64,000 bases of DNA from Siphonobacter sp. BAB-5405. GTDB lineage: Bacteria; Bacteroidota; Bacteroidia; Cytophagales; Spirosomataceae. Both the position numbers and the translations under genes were made by a program. This document shows, one piece after another, positions 46,254-55,523 of the stretch. Every line of letters starts with the position of its first letter. The stretch's first letter is position 1. The DNA lies in the NCBI RefSeq assembly GCF_002872335.1, contig NZ_NJAG01000003.1, positions 14,532-78,531 on the forward strand, written 5' to 3'. The notes beneath the pieces are model-generated. The model ran no database searches. It was not told the DNA's origin and saw nothing but the letters and a program-made list of their open reading frames with translations.

Positions 46254-46325
46254 GTTTACAATTTTCAGTTTTCAGTTTTCAGGAAGAAACCCAACTGAAC
46301 ACTGCAAACCGACAACTGTAAACTA
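46254..46325. repeat. Inverted heptad repeats (GTTTTCA type) between transketolase N and the fusion gene
   Basis: The left arm (46254-46281) has four 7-base units, GTTTACA, ATTTTCA, GTTTTCA, GTTTTCA. The right arm (46293-46325) has complementary-type units, AACTGAA, CACTGCA, AACCGAC, AACTGTA and AACTA at the transketolase stop codon. Similar to the array at 44185-44252. Confidence 0.75.
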
Positions 46326-47141
46326 AAGAACGTGTTCTACAGATAGTTGATACGCTTCGATGACGTCTTTTTGGGCCTGGGCGTACAGGTCTGCGGACAT
46401 GGGTAGGTAATGCCATTCCATGCGGTTTTCCATGTACGAGATACCCTTGCCTTTGATGGTATTGGCGACGACTACTTTCGGCTTGCCGTTGCGTTGGGTA
46501 CGTAACTGTTCAATGGTTTGAATGATCGTAGCAATGTCATGGCCATCGATCTCAACGACGTCAGCTCCCAACACTTCGTATTTGCGGGGGTCCGCCGAAT
46601 CACCTAGAATATCCTGGGTGTGGCCAAATCCCTGCAAACGATTCCGGTCGATTAATACTACTAACTGATCGAGCTGATTGTTTACGGCAAAGTGTAAAGC
46701 TTCCCAGGTTGTCCCTTCATTGGTTTCCCCGTCCGACATCAAAACGAACGTCAATGCATCCACGCCGCTCAGCTGGTTGGCTTTCGCAATGCCCGTGGCA
46801 ATGGGCAAACCGTGGCCCAGGGAGCCGGTGGCAAAGGGAATACCCGTATGCTTGTTGGGGGCGGGGTGAGCCGGAAGCGTTGTATCGTTTTTGTAGAACG
46901 TCTGGAGGGTGTCGTCCGAAATTTCACCGAGATGATTCAGGCACGTATACAAAGCCGCTGCGGCGTGCCCTTTGGACAGGATAAAGACTTCCGAATCCCG
47001 CTTTTGTTTGACGAGCGATCCGATCATCAAATCAAGGCAACTCATCGAACAGCCAATATGACCGGCATTGGCCATTTTGTAGAGTTCGAGCGTCTTTAGT
47101 CGCAGTTCCCCGGCTAATTGTTTCAATTCAGTTTCCAACAT
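46323..47141 (-). CDS. Transketolase N-terminal half (thiamine-diphosphate-binding)
   Basis: 272 residues. Motifs are the conserved LSKGHAAAALY, the thiamine-diphosphate signature MSDGETNEGTTWEA leading to LIDRNRLQGFG, and PHAPNKHTGIPFATGSLGHGL-like text (AHPAPNKHTG, FATGSLGHGLPIA). It needs the C-terminal half at 43272-44168 to be active. The order is unusual, as the two halves are split by the epimerase-GT2 fusion. Upstream 99 bases separate it from the GT39-like gene on the same strand. Confidence 0.9.
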   Translation of the reverse strand: MLETELKQLAGELRLKTLELYKMANAGHIGCSMSCLDLMIGSLVKQKRDSEVFILSKGHAAAALYTCLNHLGEISDDTLQTFYKNDTTLPAHPAPNKHTGIPFATGSLGHGLPIATGIAKANQLSGVDALTFVLMSDGETNEGTTWEALHFAVNNQLDQLVVLIDRNRLQGFGHTQDILGDSADPRKYEVLGADVVEIDGHDIATIIQTIEQLRTQRNGKPKVVVANTIKGKGISYMENRMEWHYLPMSADLYAQAQKDVIEAYQLSVEHVL

Positions 47142-47240
47142 GGAAAGTAAGGCTGGCAGTTGAAAATGGTTAATGGTAGTCAGACCCGTAGAGGGCTTAT
47201 GCTAAGGTCGGTACCGGAAGGCTTTTCGTGCGAAGCAACC

Positions 47241-48977
47241 TTAGTACCGATATTTAGAACGTTCAAAATCGAAAATCAGACGTTTCTGGCCCGTTGATTT
47301 TTGCCAAAGATACAACTTATCCTGCTCAAGGGAGTCAATTCGTTGCCAATACGAGGCATCTTTCGGTAAGTAGACATTGGTCAACTGAGCGTCCAGAATC
47401 GAGATTTTAATGTTCGCTGTGTACTCATCCGCTGATCCATACACATCCTTCACACCGCTGGGGTACAGGATGGTATCGCCGGGAGCGTACAGCTTTTTGA
47501 TCTCCTGAGCCGCCGCCCAGTACGGATTCGCAATCCGTGCTTCCGAACGGTACGTGTACTTGGGTGATCGGTCTTCGTAAATTTCCTGTAAAACCTGAAC
47601 CAGCCAGCCCATCTGAGCGACGCAGGCTACACCGACGACCATTTTACTCCAGAGCGGCAGGCGTCTACTTTCACGTAAGGCAATGGCAATCAGAATCAAC
47701 GCATACGGAAAGGAGAAGCCCCCGTAGCGTTGTGTAATGCCAAAGGTGTGTCCGTTTTTCAGGGACATTACGACCAGAAAAGCGGTCGGTAAAAAGGTAA
47801 GCAGTACGAAAAAGACCAGCAAGGGCCGTTCGGCTACCGCCCGGTTTTTAAACGCGTACACCAGCAGAACACCCGCCAAAATCATCGAACTCTGGAAAGC
47901 CAGGAAGGCAAAGGGCTGAGTCGTGTATAAAAACAGGGATACGATGGTTAATACAATCGCAATCAGTGACCAGCGAAACTGTTGCTTGCGTTGGTACTGC
48001 CAAATGGCAAACAGGGAAAGTACCGTGGTAATCGACAGGATAATCAGATTTCGTTTGCCACTCAGACGGCTAGCCAGTCCGTTGCTCACCCAAAACTGAT
48101 CAGCTAATACCGGAGCCAGTTTCTTCCAGATATTCGGAAGGGTAGCCTGGGTGATCATGCCATCCGTCTGTGTATCCGCAATTTTTTTGTAAAGTTCTCC
48201 CTGATACTTCAGCGTGTGTAACGTGTATTCGCCGCCTTTGCCGGGCGACATCCACCAGACCATGCCCAGTACCGGAAAAATCAGAGATAGAGCTAAGCCC
48301 ATCCAGATTCGCACGTTCCGTACGTAGAGCAATACGTACAAGCCGTGAATACCAATCACGACAATGCCCAGGAAGTGACAGAACCATACCAGCCAGGCCA
48401 GCAATCCGTACCAGAGAAATCTGGTCCAGTGAACAGGTCTGGTGGAGCGAACAATATCCAGAAAAACGTCCGTAGCCAGCAGCGTAAAGAAGAACGTCAT
48501 CGAATAGTTACGGGCCTGATGACTGTAAGCGACAAAAAACGGCTCGATGGCCATCAATAAAGCCACAAACAGGGCCATTCGATCGCTTTTCAGGTGTTTC
48601 TGCGTGAACCGGAAGACCAGAGCCACCGTCAGAACGCTGAAGATGACCGAAAGCAGTCGCACCGCAAAGTCACTCATGCCAAACAAAGCCACCCAGGCGT
48701 GAAACAGCACGTAGTACGCGGGAGAATTTCCGATGTCACTCCGGTTGATGGCTTCGTAGTAATCAGCCATGTGCTTGGGTCGCCAGAAATCCTTGGGTGT
48801 AAAATATTTCTGGTGTAATTCCGGTTGATTGGCCCCCTCCAGCGGTACGCCCTGCGAAACCAGCAGGGTTGATTTTTCGTCGAAAAACAGACTGTAATCG
48901 CTGAGCGTATGCAGACGTAAACCGACCGCAAGGATAAGAATTCCAGAGAGAAGAAGGTAGATAGTGGGTCTTGACAT
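47241..48977 (-). CDS. Membrane glycosyltransferase, GT39/ArnT-like
   Basis: 578 residues with about 11 membrane segments. The first loop has LSDYSLFFDEKSTLL with the conserved acidic residues seen in PMT/ArnT-type GT-C enzymes, and a further loop with the DIGNSPAYYVLFHAWV pattern. A soluble C-terminal domain follows. It likely transfers a sugar from polyprenyl phosphate to a protein or glycan outside the membrane. It is the first gene of the minus-strand glycan cluster. Confidence 0.85.
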   Translation of the reverse strand: MSRPTIYLLLSGILILAVGLRLHTLSDYSLFFDEKSTLLVSQGVPLEGANQPELHQKYFTPKDFWRPKHMADYYEAINRSDIGNSPAYYVLFHAWVALFGMSDFAVRLLSVIFSVLTVALVFRFTQKHLKSDRMALFVALLMAIEPFFVAYSHQARNYSMTFFFTLLATDVFLDIVRSTRPVHWTRFLWYGLLAWLVWFCHFLGIVVIGIHGLYVLLYVRNVRIWMGLALSLIFPVLGMVWWMSPGKGGEYTLHTLKYQGELYKKIADTQTDGMITQATLPNIWKKLAPVLADQFWVSNGLASRLSGKRNLIILSITTVLSLFAIWQYQRKQQFRWSLIAIVLTIVSLFLYTTQPFAFLAFQSSMILAGVLLVYAFKNRAVAERPLLVFFVLLTFLPTAFLVVMSLKNGHTFGITQRYGGFSFPYALILIAIALRESRRLPLWSKMVVGVACVAQMGWLVQVLQEIYEDRSPKYTYRSEARIANPYWAAAQEIKKLYAPGDTILYPSGVKDVYGSADEYTANIKISILDAQLTNVYLPKDASYWQRIDSLEQDKLYLWQKSTGQKRLIFDFERSKYRY

Positions 48978-49124
48978 GGCACCATGTATTCAGTCCGGTT
49001 AGACCGAATCAGCCGCGAAAATGATTAAAAACCCACAGTCCTGCAAATCAAGAATGGATTTGAAAGCAAGCTCATCTCCCGGTCCTTTGTCAGGAAGCGG
49101 GCTTTAAAAGGGTGCAATCCGGGG

Positions 49125-51182
49125 TTATTTCCGCAAAATCGTGAATTCTACCCGGCGATTTCGTCGTCGGTTTTCCTCGCTGTAATTGTTGGTGATCGGG
49201 CGACTCGACCCGTACCCTTTGCAGAGAACCCGGTCGGCGGCAATGCCTTTGAATACTAAAAAGCTCTTGATATGCTCGACGCGTTGCTGGGATAAAACCA
49301 GGTTGGCATTGAAATCACCCTGATTGTCGGTATGCCCTTCCATCAGAATCTGCATGTTGGGATTTTCCTTCATGACCTGAACGAGTCGGCGTAGTTCTGC
49401 AAAGGAAGCCGAATCAACTTCGGGCTGACTTTGCTCGAAATAAACCGTATTCATGACGATTCGGGTGCCTTTTTCCATGGGAACCAGAAGCAGGTTCTTA
49501 CGTACTTCCCGATACCGTTTTTCATTCCGCAGATCCAGTTCCTCACTTTGGGCGTAAAAGCCCTCTTTCGACGAGTTCAGACCATAGAGTTTCTTGAGTG
49601 GCAGAATCAATTTATACTCCCCGGTTTCGGGATTAAACTCCGTTTGGATACTATCTTTTTTACCTTCCAGCACCTGAGCGATTACATCGGCCGTGATTGG
49701 TTTGAGCGTATAGGCATGGAGCACGGTACCCGAAACAATGACCACCGGTTCGGGTTTAATGGCTTCATTGATGCGGATCCGAAAAATATCTTCGAATCCG
49801 AGCGAATTCTGGTCCGAGCACAGGTACGCATAATCACCCGAAGCGGGTACCGTAAAGTAACCATCCCAACCCGGTGTATTGATGTCCGGTCCCAGGTTTT
49901 CCGGTTCTGACCAGCGTTGCCAGCTATCGTCGAGACGTCGGCTTACGAAAATGTCCTGCTCACCGTATCCTGGCCAGCCTCGGCTACTGAAATAGATGGT
50001 CTTCCCATCCGCCGCCAGAAAAGGTGAGCCTTCTTCTTCGGCGGTATTGATGTCCGGACCCAGGTTACGGGGTGTAGACCATTGTCCGTTTTTTTGCAGG
50101 AACGAAATGTATAAATCCCGGCTACCCCGTGAATCACTGCGTTGAATGGCCATGAGCAGGGTCCGCTTGTCGGGCGATAAAGAATATTCAGTGGTGAAAA
50201 ACCCTTTTTTGTTGGGGATAAGATTCAGGTTTTCAATAATGACCGGTTTGGGGAAAGACCAACCCGTCTGGCCTTTATGGGAAGAAGATATGCCGAACTG
50301 CATCTCACCGTTTGGCATATACTGGTTGAGCAGCAGAGCCGTGCGGGAATCAGCAGATATGGAGCAGAGGGCATTATGATCTTTATTGTTGAGGGGGGCT
50401 CCGATATTCTGAGCCGGTTGCCAGACGCCATTCAGATTCTGGGCAAACCAAATGTCCTGAGGTTTCATTTCCGGGGCGTCCGGATAATCAGCCTTGGGTT
50501 CGCCCATATTATCCGGGTGATTCCAACGCGTAAAAAAGAGCGTTTTACCGTCTGGGGCAATGATGGGATTCAGTTCTTTGGCCGCCGAGTTAATGGCCGG
50601 GCCTAGGTTTTCCTTGACCAGTTTCTGCGGAAATCGGCTGTTGGCTAGTTTGATGACGGGTTGGTATGTTTCCGCACCCAGCGATATGCCGATGGCATCA
50701 ATCTGGTTCATGCCCGGTCGGCGGGCGGTGTTTAGTACTACGCGAATGGCGGAGACCCGGTAGGGGGTAAGGGCCGGAAGCTTGATCGACCAGATCTTTC
50801 CTTCGCTCGCTGGCACAGCTTCCGTATTAGAAAAAATTAATTTTTCAGCACCCTTTTCGTCGCTGGCCCAAACCTGATGTACACAGCCCGCTCCGAAGTT
50901 TTCAACCACAATCACCTGCCGGATACGGGTGAGCGTATCAAAAGCTACTTTGACAAATTCCTCGCCCGAATCGGGCTGAGCCGGTTGCCAGGCCGCTTTG
51001 TTGGGACCTGCGTAGGGACCCGTATTGGGTTTGCCCAACACCTGTACGGCACGGTACGCCGGATCATCAGAGGCTGTTTCTGAGGAAACCTGTACGACTT
51101 TCGAAGCCCAGTAGATACGTTGAGCCTGAAGGCTAAATCCCCAAAAAAATAAAACTACTACTAGCCCAATCGCTCGTTTCAT
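49125..51182 (-). CDS. OmpA-family protein with PD40-type repeats
   Basis: 685 residues. A signal peptide (MKRAIGLVVVLFFWGFSLQAQ, residues 1-20) is followed by a discoidin-like beta domain (about 20-180), WD40/PD40-like repeats (ELNPIIAPDGKTLFFTRW, IYFSSRGWPGYGEQDIFVS, YAYLCSDQNSLGFEDIF), a carboxypeptidase-regulatory-like domain (about 480-570), and a C-terminal OmpA domain (MEGHTDNQGDFNANLVLSQQ, cited only in part, and KGYGSSRPI) that binds peptidoglycan. This arrangement is common in Bacteroidota surface proteins of the gliding or secretion type. It is monocistronic, divergent from the M14 pair. Confidence 0.85.
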   Translation of the reverse strand: MKRAIGLVVVLFFWGFSLQAQRIYWASKVVQVSSETASDDPAYRAVQVLGKPNTGPYAGPNKAAWQPAQPDSGEEFVKVAFDTLTRIRQVIVVENFGAGCVHQVWASDEKGAEKLIFSNTEAVPASEGKIWSIKLPALTPYRVSAIRVVLNTARRPGMNQIDAIGISLGAETYQPVIKLANSRFPQKLVKENLGPAINSAAKELNPIIAPDGKTLFFTRWNHPDNMGEPKADYPDAPEMKPQDIWFAQNLNGVWQPAQNIGAPLNNKDHNALCSISADSRTALLLNQYMPNGEMQFGISSSHKGQTGWSFPKPVIIENLNLIPNKKGFFTTEYSLSPDKRTLLMAIQRSDSRGSRDLYISFLQKNGQWSTPRNLGPDINTAEEEGSPFLAADGKTIYFSSRGWPGYGEQDIFVSRRLDDSWQRWSEPENLGPDINTPGWDGYFTVPASGDYAYLCSDQNSLGFEDIFRIRINEAIKPEPVVIVSGTVLHAYTLKPITADVIAQVLEGKKDSIQTEFNPETGEYKLILPLKKLYGLNSSKEGFYAQSEELDLRNEKRYREVRKNLLLVPMEKGTRIVMNTVYFEQSQPEVDSASFAELRRLVQVMKENPNMQILMEGHTDNQGDFNANLVLSQQRVEHIKSFLVFKGIAADRVLCKGYGSSRPITNNYSEENRRRNRRVEFTILRK

Positions 51183-51475
51183 GAATCAAAGACGGTGATA
51201 AAAGGAGTAACCCTTCTGCAGAAATTAGGTGGTGGTACGCAGAAAATGGGTTGCTCCGGTACTTCTTAACGCAAAAGCTCAGACCTCTTATCTCTATTCT
51301 TTCGATTTTAGTCGAAAATTAAAAGAAAACCAAAGTGAACGCCCGGACCAACATCTATTTTTGTCTGGAAGCGGGAAATAAACGTTGTTTTTTTTCGGTA
51401 CAGCTCTGGCTGTTGCAGTGAAAAGATGGGCCGAATGCCCCCTTTCAAGTTTCAAATAAAATCAAATAACCCCTT

Positions 51476-53182
51476 ATGAGAAAACGCTTTATCAGCACGC
51501 TTGGGCTTGGCCTGCTGCTGGGAGGCCGTTTGTGGGCCCAGTCTGGCTATACCGACCAGGCGGCTTTAACCAAACGCCTTCAGCAACTTAACGCCCAGTA
51601 CAAGAACCTAACTTCCCTGCAATCCATCGGCAAAACATCTACTGGAAAAGACCTCTGGGTACTGAGTGTGGGTCAGGGCGATCGCGGCAAAAAACCGGCG
51701 GTCGTGATTGTCGCCAACCTGGAAGGCTGGCACCTGGCCGGTACAGAATTAACTCTGCAAACCGCAGAAAAATTATTAAGCGGAGCATCTTCCGACAGCG
51801 TAGCCCGATTGCTTACGAGCAAAACCTTCTACTTTCTACCTAACCTAAACCCCGATGCGGCGGCTCAGTACTTCGCTAAACTGAAATATGAGCGTTCGTC
51901 TACGGCCCGACCCGTGGACGAAGATCGGGACGGTCGCGTAGATGAAGACGGTCCGGAAGATTTGAACGGCGATGGGCTTATTACCCAAATCCGAATTGAA
52001 GATCCGACGGGAACCTACCGCGTAGCCAAAGGCGACCCTCGCGTATTGGTGAAAGCAGACGCTGCCAAGGGCGAACAGGGTCAGTACCTGATGTATACCG
52101 AAGGCATCGATAATGACAAAGATGGGGCGTTCAACGAGGACGGCCTCGGCGGAATTCACCTCAACAAAAACTTTACGTTCGAATACGAGCCCTTCAAACC
52201 CGGCTCGGGTGATTACCCCGTATCGGAATTGGAAAACCGGGCTTTGATCGACTGGTTGTACGAGAATAAAAACGTGTATGCTATTCTAACGTTTGGTCCT
52301 TCCAACAACCTGACCGAAGCCTACAAGTTTGATCCCATGAAGGCCAATCAGCGGGTCGTAAAAGGCTGGCAGGCGAAAGATGTGGCTGTCAATGAATACG
52401 TAAGCAAGCTGTACACGGCGACAGGACTGAAAGATGCTCCAAGTTTACCGTCCACGAAAGGCGATTTTCCTTCCTGGGCGTACTATCACTTCGGGAAGCT
52501 GAGTTTTTCAACGCCCGGCTGGTGGATGCCCAAGGATACTGCTCGGGCGGGCAGTCCTCGTCCGGCCGGAGCTACGCCAGTACCCGGTGGACGGCCCGGT
52601 ATGGGAGCTGGTCGCGGAGCCGCTGCGAGTCCGGCCCTAGGTTCAGAAGAAGACGTAGAACTGCTGAAATGGGCGAAAGCTAATAATATCGAAGCGTTTG
52701 TGGAATGGAAGGAAATTAAACACCCTGATTTTCCTGGTAAGAAAGTGGAAGTCGGTGGATTGGTACCTTTCGTCAAATGGAACCCACCCGTAGCTATGCT
52801 GACGCCGGCGGCCGAAAAACACGCCAGTTTTCTCTTGAGCGTAGCCAAAGCCATGCCCGAAGTAGAGATCGTGAATGTACAAACGGAAACGCTGTCGCCA
52901 GGTCTGAACCGTATTACGGTGGATGTGCACAACAAGGGTTTACTGCCGACGCACTCCGAACTGGGTAACCGGGTGAAATACGAAGACCGTCTGAAAATTG
53001 TGGCGACACCCGCCAAAAATCAGAAGCTGGTGTCGGGTCGTACGCATCAGCTGGTCCGCACCGCGATTGCCGGTAATGGAGTCGAGCAACTGACCTGGCT
53101 GGTATCGGGTACGGGAACGTTCACCATCGAAGCTTCGTCGGCACCGGCAGGTTCATCCAAAGTTACTGTTAATCTGAAATAA
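51476..53182 (+). CDS. M14 carboxypeptidase-like pseudoenzyme, catalytic residues lost
   Basis: 568 residues, signal peptide to WAQ. It is clearly paralogous to the next gene: the same start, the same calcium-loop-like acidic insert (DEDRDGRVDEDGPEDLNGDG) and same C-terminal beta domain. But the M14 residues are missing. The zinc motif HSNE of the neighbour is EGWH here (ANLEGWHLAGTE), the third zinc ligand in YHNYSG is replaced (ILTFGPSNN), the substrate Arg in NRDW becomes Lys (NKNF), and the catalytic Glu in SNELW is replaced (STPGWW). It keeps the fold, and its length and frame are intact. It also has a proline/glycine-rich insert near residues 350-390 (RPAGATPVPGGRPGMGAG). It likely binds peptides or helps the active partner. 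Confidence 0.82.
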   Translation: MRKRFISTLGLGLLLGGRLWAQSGYTDQAALTKRLQQLNAQYKNLTSLQSIGKTSTGKDLWVLSVGQGDRGKKPAVVIVANLEGWHLAGTELTLQTAEKLLSGASSDSVARLLTSKTFYFLPNLNPDAAAQYFAKLKYERSSTARPVDEDRDGRVDEDGPEDLNGDGLITQIRIEDPTGTYRVAKGDPRVLVKADAAKGEQGQYLMYTEGIDNDKDGAFNEDGLGGIHLNKNFTFEYEPFKPGSGDYPVSELENRALIDWLYENKNVYAILTFGPSNNLTEAYKFDPMKANQRVVKGWQAKDVAVNEYVSKLYTATGLKDAPSLPSTKGDFPSWAYYHFGKLSFSTPGWWMPKDTARAGSPRPAGATPVPGGRPGMGAGRGAAASPALGSEEDVELLKWAKANNIEAFVEWKEIKHPDFPGKKVEVGGLVPFVKWNPPVAMLTPAAEKHASFLLSVAKAMPEVEIVNVQTETLSPGLNRITVDVHNKGLLPTHSELGNRVKYEDRLKIVATPAKNQKLVSGRTHQLVRTAIAGNGVEQLTWLVSGTGTFTIEASSAPAGSSKVTVNLK

Positions 53183-53190
53183 GGAGGGGT

Positions 53191-53393
53191 GTTTGCGGTG
53201 GTTTGACTAGCGTTTGAGAAGGTTTAAGTTGGTTTCAGGTAGTTTGAAAAAGGGTTTGTTAATGTTTGAAAAGGTAGGATGAAGTAAAAGGAAGTGTGGT
53301 ATGATCTACGCTTGAATAAGCCTTCAAACCGTATCAAACTAGAAACCCATTTAAACCAAAAACGTACGCAAACTAGAAACGCAGTCAAATCCA
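53191..53393. repeat. Two inverted arrays of short GTTTGA / AAAC repeats between the M14 genes
   Basis: The left array has eight GTTTGA-like words starting at 53191, 53201, 53212, 53222, 53232, 53242, 53254 and 53264, spaced 10-12 bases. The right array has words AAAC (last AAAT) at 53326, 53336, 53343, 53353, 53360, 53370, 53377 and 53387, spaced alternately 10 and 7, which means four 17-base units. The two arrays are reverse complementary in type and would fold as a large imperfect hairpin. Confidence 0.8.
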
Positions 53394-53424
53394 GACAAGC
53401 ACTTCTCCATTATACGCTATTTCC

Positions 53425-55218
53425 ATGAAGAAAATTTTAACCCTTTCGCTGCTGCTGTCGGGCGTATCGGTGCTGGCTCAGCAGAAAGATCCCATCGGCA
53501 TTCGGGCCATTGGTACGCCGCCCAATCCGAAAGTACAGGTTGCCTGGAACCGGTACTACGACTACAAAGGTCTCGTTGACATCATGCAACGCATGGTGAA
53601 GGCGTACCCGAATCTGGCGAAACTCGAAACCATCGGTAAATCGCAGCAGGGTCGCGACCTGTATGTATTGACGATAACGGATCTGAAGTCCGGCAAAAGT
53701 GATACGCAGAAACCTGCTTTCTGGACGGATGCCAACATTCACTCGAATGAATTACAGGGCTCTGAAATGGCTCTGTACGCGGCCTGGTACCTGACCGAAA
53801 ATCACGCCAATAATCAGTTTATTAAGGAATTGCTGCGGGATAAAACCTTTTATTTCGCTCCGACGATCAACCCCGACGCCCGCGAGGATTTTATCTACAA
53901 GCCCAATACGGCCAACACGCCCCGCTCGGGTATGACGCCGATTGACGATGACGGCGATGGACTGGTCGACGAGGATAATTTCGATGATCTCGACGGCGAC
54001 GGTGAGATTACGATGATGCGTCGGAAGTCTCCCTATGGTCGTTTGAAAGTAAATCCGGAAGATCCCCGGATGCTCATTCCGGCAAAACCCGACGAAGCGG
54101 GCGAGTACGAAATGCTCGGGATCGAAGGCCTCGATAACGACGGTGATGGACTCGTCAATGAAGACCGTCCCGGTAGCTACGATCCGAACCGCGACTGGGC
54201 CTGGAACTGGCAGCCCGATTACATTCAGGGCGGAGCTTATAAATACCCGTTTAGTCTGCCCGAGCCGCGAGTGATTATGGAATGGGTGATGAAGCACCCC
54301 AACATTGCCGGGGCTCAGAGTTACCACAATTATAGCGGGATGTTTTTACGCGGTCCCGGAGCGGCTGAAGACGATGTACATTACGATCCGGCTGACGTAC
54401 AGGTCTACGATTATTTGGGCAAAACGGGCGAGAAAATGATCCCAACCTACCAGTACGGAGCCATTCACAAAATTCTGTATACGGTGTACGGGGGAGAAAT
54501 CGACTGGTTTGCTCTGGGTCGCGGGATTTTCATGTTCTCGAATGAATTGTGGACGTCCTATCTGTATTTCAACAAAAAAGGCGAAGCCAACGAACTTCGG
54601 AACGCTCCCAATACGGAGCCGTACGATTTTGATCGGCTGCTGCTACACGGTGATGCCTTTGTGGACTGGAAACCCTTCAAACACCCGCAGTACGGCGATA
54701 TTGAAATCGGTGGATTCAAGAAAAATTACATTCGGAATCACCCCGGCTTTATCCTCGAAACGGACGGTCACCGTAACGCGGCCTTCACGATTTTCCACGC
54801 GAACCAGATGCCTAAAATCGAGGTGAAGGAAGTAGCAAAGAAAGAACTGGGCAACGGACTCACGGAAATTACGGCCACGATTATCAACAGCCGCATTATT
54901 CCTACGCACTCGTCGTTTGATGTGAAAAACAAAATCAACCTGCCCGATTACATTACTCTTAAAGAGGCTCAGGTAGTAAGTGGTCTGCAAATGACGAATC
55001 CCGATGGAAGTGGGTACGGATACGGCTCTACCCCGGCTTTTGAAAGCTACAAAGAGCAGAAACTTAACCCGCAAACGCTGGAAGTTGCCAATATTCCGGG
55101 AATGGGCTACGTTCGCCTTCGCTGGATTGTGAAAGGAAACCCGGCCAACTGGAATATCGAAGTCAACAGCCAGAAAGGTGGTCTGACGACGGCTACGGGT
55201 AGTTTTGCGAAGAAGTAG
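53425..55218 (+). CDS. M14-family zinc carboxypeptidase, secreted
   Basis: 597 residues with a signal peptide to LAQ (about residue 18). M14 residues are present: zinc ligands in ANIHSNELQGSE (HSNE) and YHNYSG (His), substrate-binding NRDW, and the catalytic Glu in MFSNELWTSYL. Calcium-loop-like DxDxDG motifs occur twice (DDDGDGLVDEDNFDD and DNDGDGLVNEDRPG). The C-terminal domain is a beta-sandwich. It removes C-terminal residues from peptides outside the cytoplasm. It is paired with the degenerate paralogue at 51476, 242 bases upstream, with a repeat array between. Confidence 0.9.
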   Translation: MKKILTLSLLLSGVSVLAQQKDPIGIRAIGTPPNPKVQVAWNRYYDYKGLVDIMQRMVKAYPNLAKLETIGKSQQGRDLYVLTITDLKSGKSDTQKPAFWTDANIHSNELQGSEMALYAAWYLTENHANNQFIKELLRDKTFYFAPTINPDAREDFIYKPNTANTPRSGMTPIDDDGDGLVDEDNFDDLDGDGEITMMRRKSPYGRLKVNPEDPRMLIPAKPDEAGEYEMLGIEGLDNDGDGLVNEDRPGSYDPNRDWAWNWQPDYIQGGAYKYPFSLPEPRVIMEWVMKHPNIAGAQSYHNYSGMFLRGPGAAEDDVHYDPADVQVYDYLGKTGEKMIPTYQYGAIHKILYTVYGGEIDWFALGRGIFMFSNELWTSYLYFNKKGEANELRNAPNTEPYDFDRLLLHGDAFVDWKPFKHPQYGDIEIGGFKKNYIRNHPGFILETDGHRNAAFTIFHANQMPKIEVKEVAKKELGNGLTEITATIINSRIIPTHSSFDVKNKINLPDYITLKEAQVVSGLQMTNPDGSGYGYGSTPAFESYKEQKLNPQTLEVANIPGMGYVRLRWIVKGNPANWNIEVNSQKGGLTTATGSFAKK

Positions 55219-55227
55219 TCGGGATGG

Positions 55228-55348
55228 GTTTGACGTTTGAAAGGGTTTGAAGTTTCAGTAATTAAGAGGGTTTGATGTTTAAATTCCCGATTCATGCAGG
55301 GTGAACTTTCTGTGCTCAAACTTTAAACGCATCAAACCTTACTCAAAC
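55228..55348. repeat. Second GTTTGA / AAAC inverted array after the M14 peptidase
   Basis: GTTT words at 55228, 55235, 55245, 55252, 55270 and 55277 (steps 7, 10, 7, 18, 7) face AAAC words at 55318, 55325, 55334 and 55345 (steps 7, 9, 11). Same word types and same 7/10 rhythm as 53191-53393. Confidence 0.7.
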
Positions 55349-55357
55349 CTGATCCTT

Positions 55358-55396
55358 TAAAAAGACGCTGTTCCTCCGGGGATAGCGTCTTTTTTC
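55358..55396 (+). terminator. Terminator after the M14 peptidase
   Basis: An 11-bp stem (55359-55369 with 55384-55394), ending in a T run. It closes the peptidase transcript, after the repeat array. Confidence 0.8.
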
Positions 55397-55485
55397 TGTT
55401 GGTTTCTCGGGATGTAGGTTGATGTATGATCGGGTTGGATGGTTTAAAATTTACCCCGCATTGCATACGGGTCCAATATCATTAG

Positions 55486-55504
55486 CCATGGGTTATACCC
55501 ATGG
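55486..55504. repeat. Small palindrome with GGGT/ACCC core
   Basis: CCATGGGT at 55486-55493 pairs perfectly with 55497-55504 across a 3-base loop. Similar GGGTT/AACCC palindromes occur at 62841-63158. Confidence 0.55.
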
Positions 55505-55523
55505 AACGCTGGTCTGGAAATCA

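Noticed and set aside
44185-46325. CRISPR array, suggested by the regular short repeats
   Set aside because: Units are 7 bases without unique spacers of constant length, arranged inverted, and no cas genes are present.
53191-53393. CRISPR array in the gap between the M14 genes
   Set aside because: Repeat words are only 4-6 bases with no conserved 20-40 base repeat and no cas genes.
55441-55510. A short gene in the gap after the M14 peptidase
   Set aside because: No plausible start and frame; the region is repeats, palindrome and terminator.
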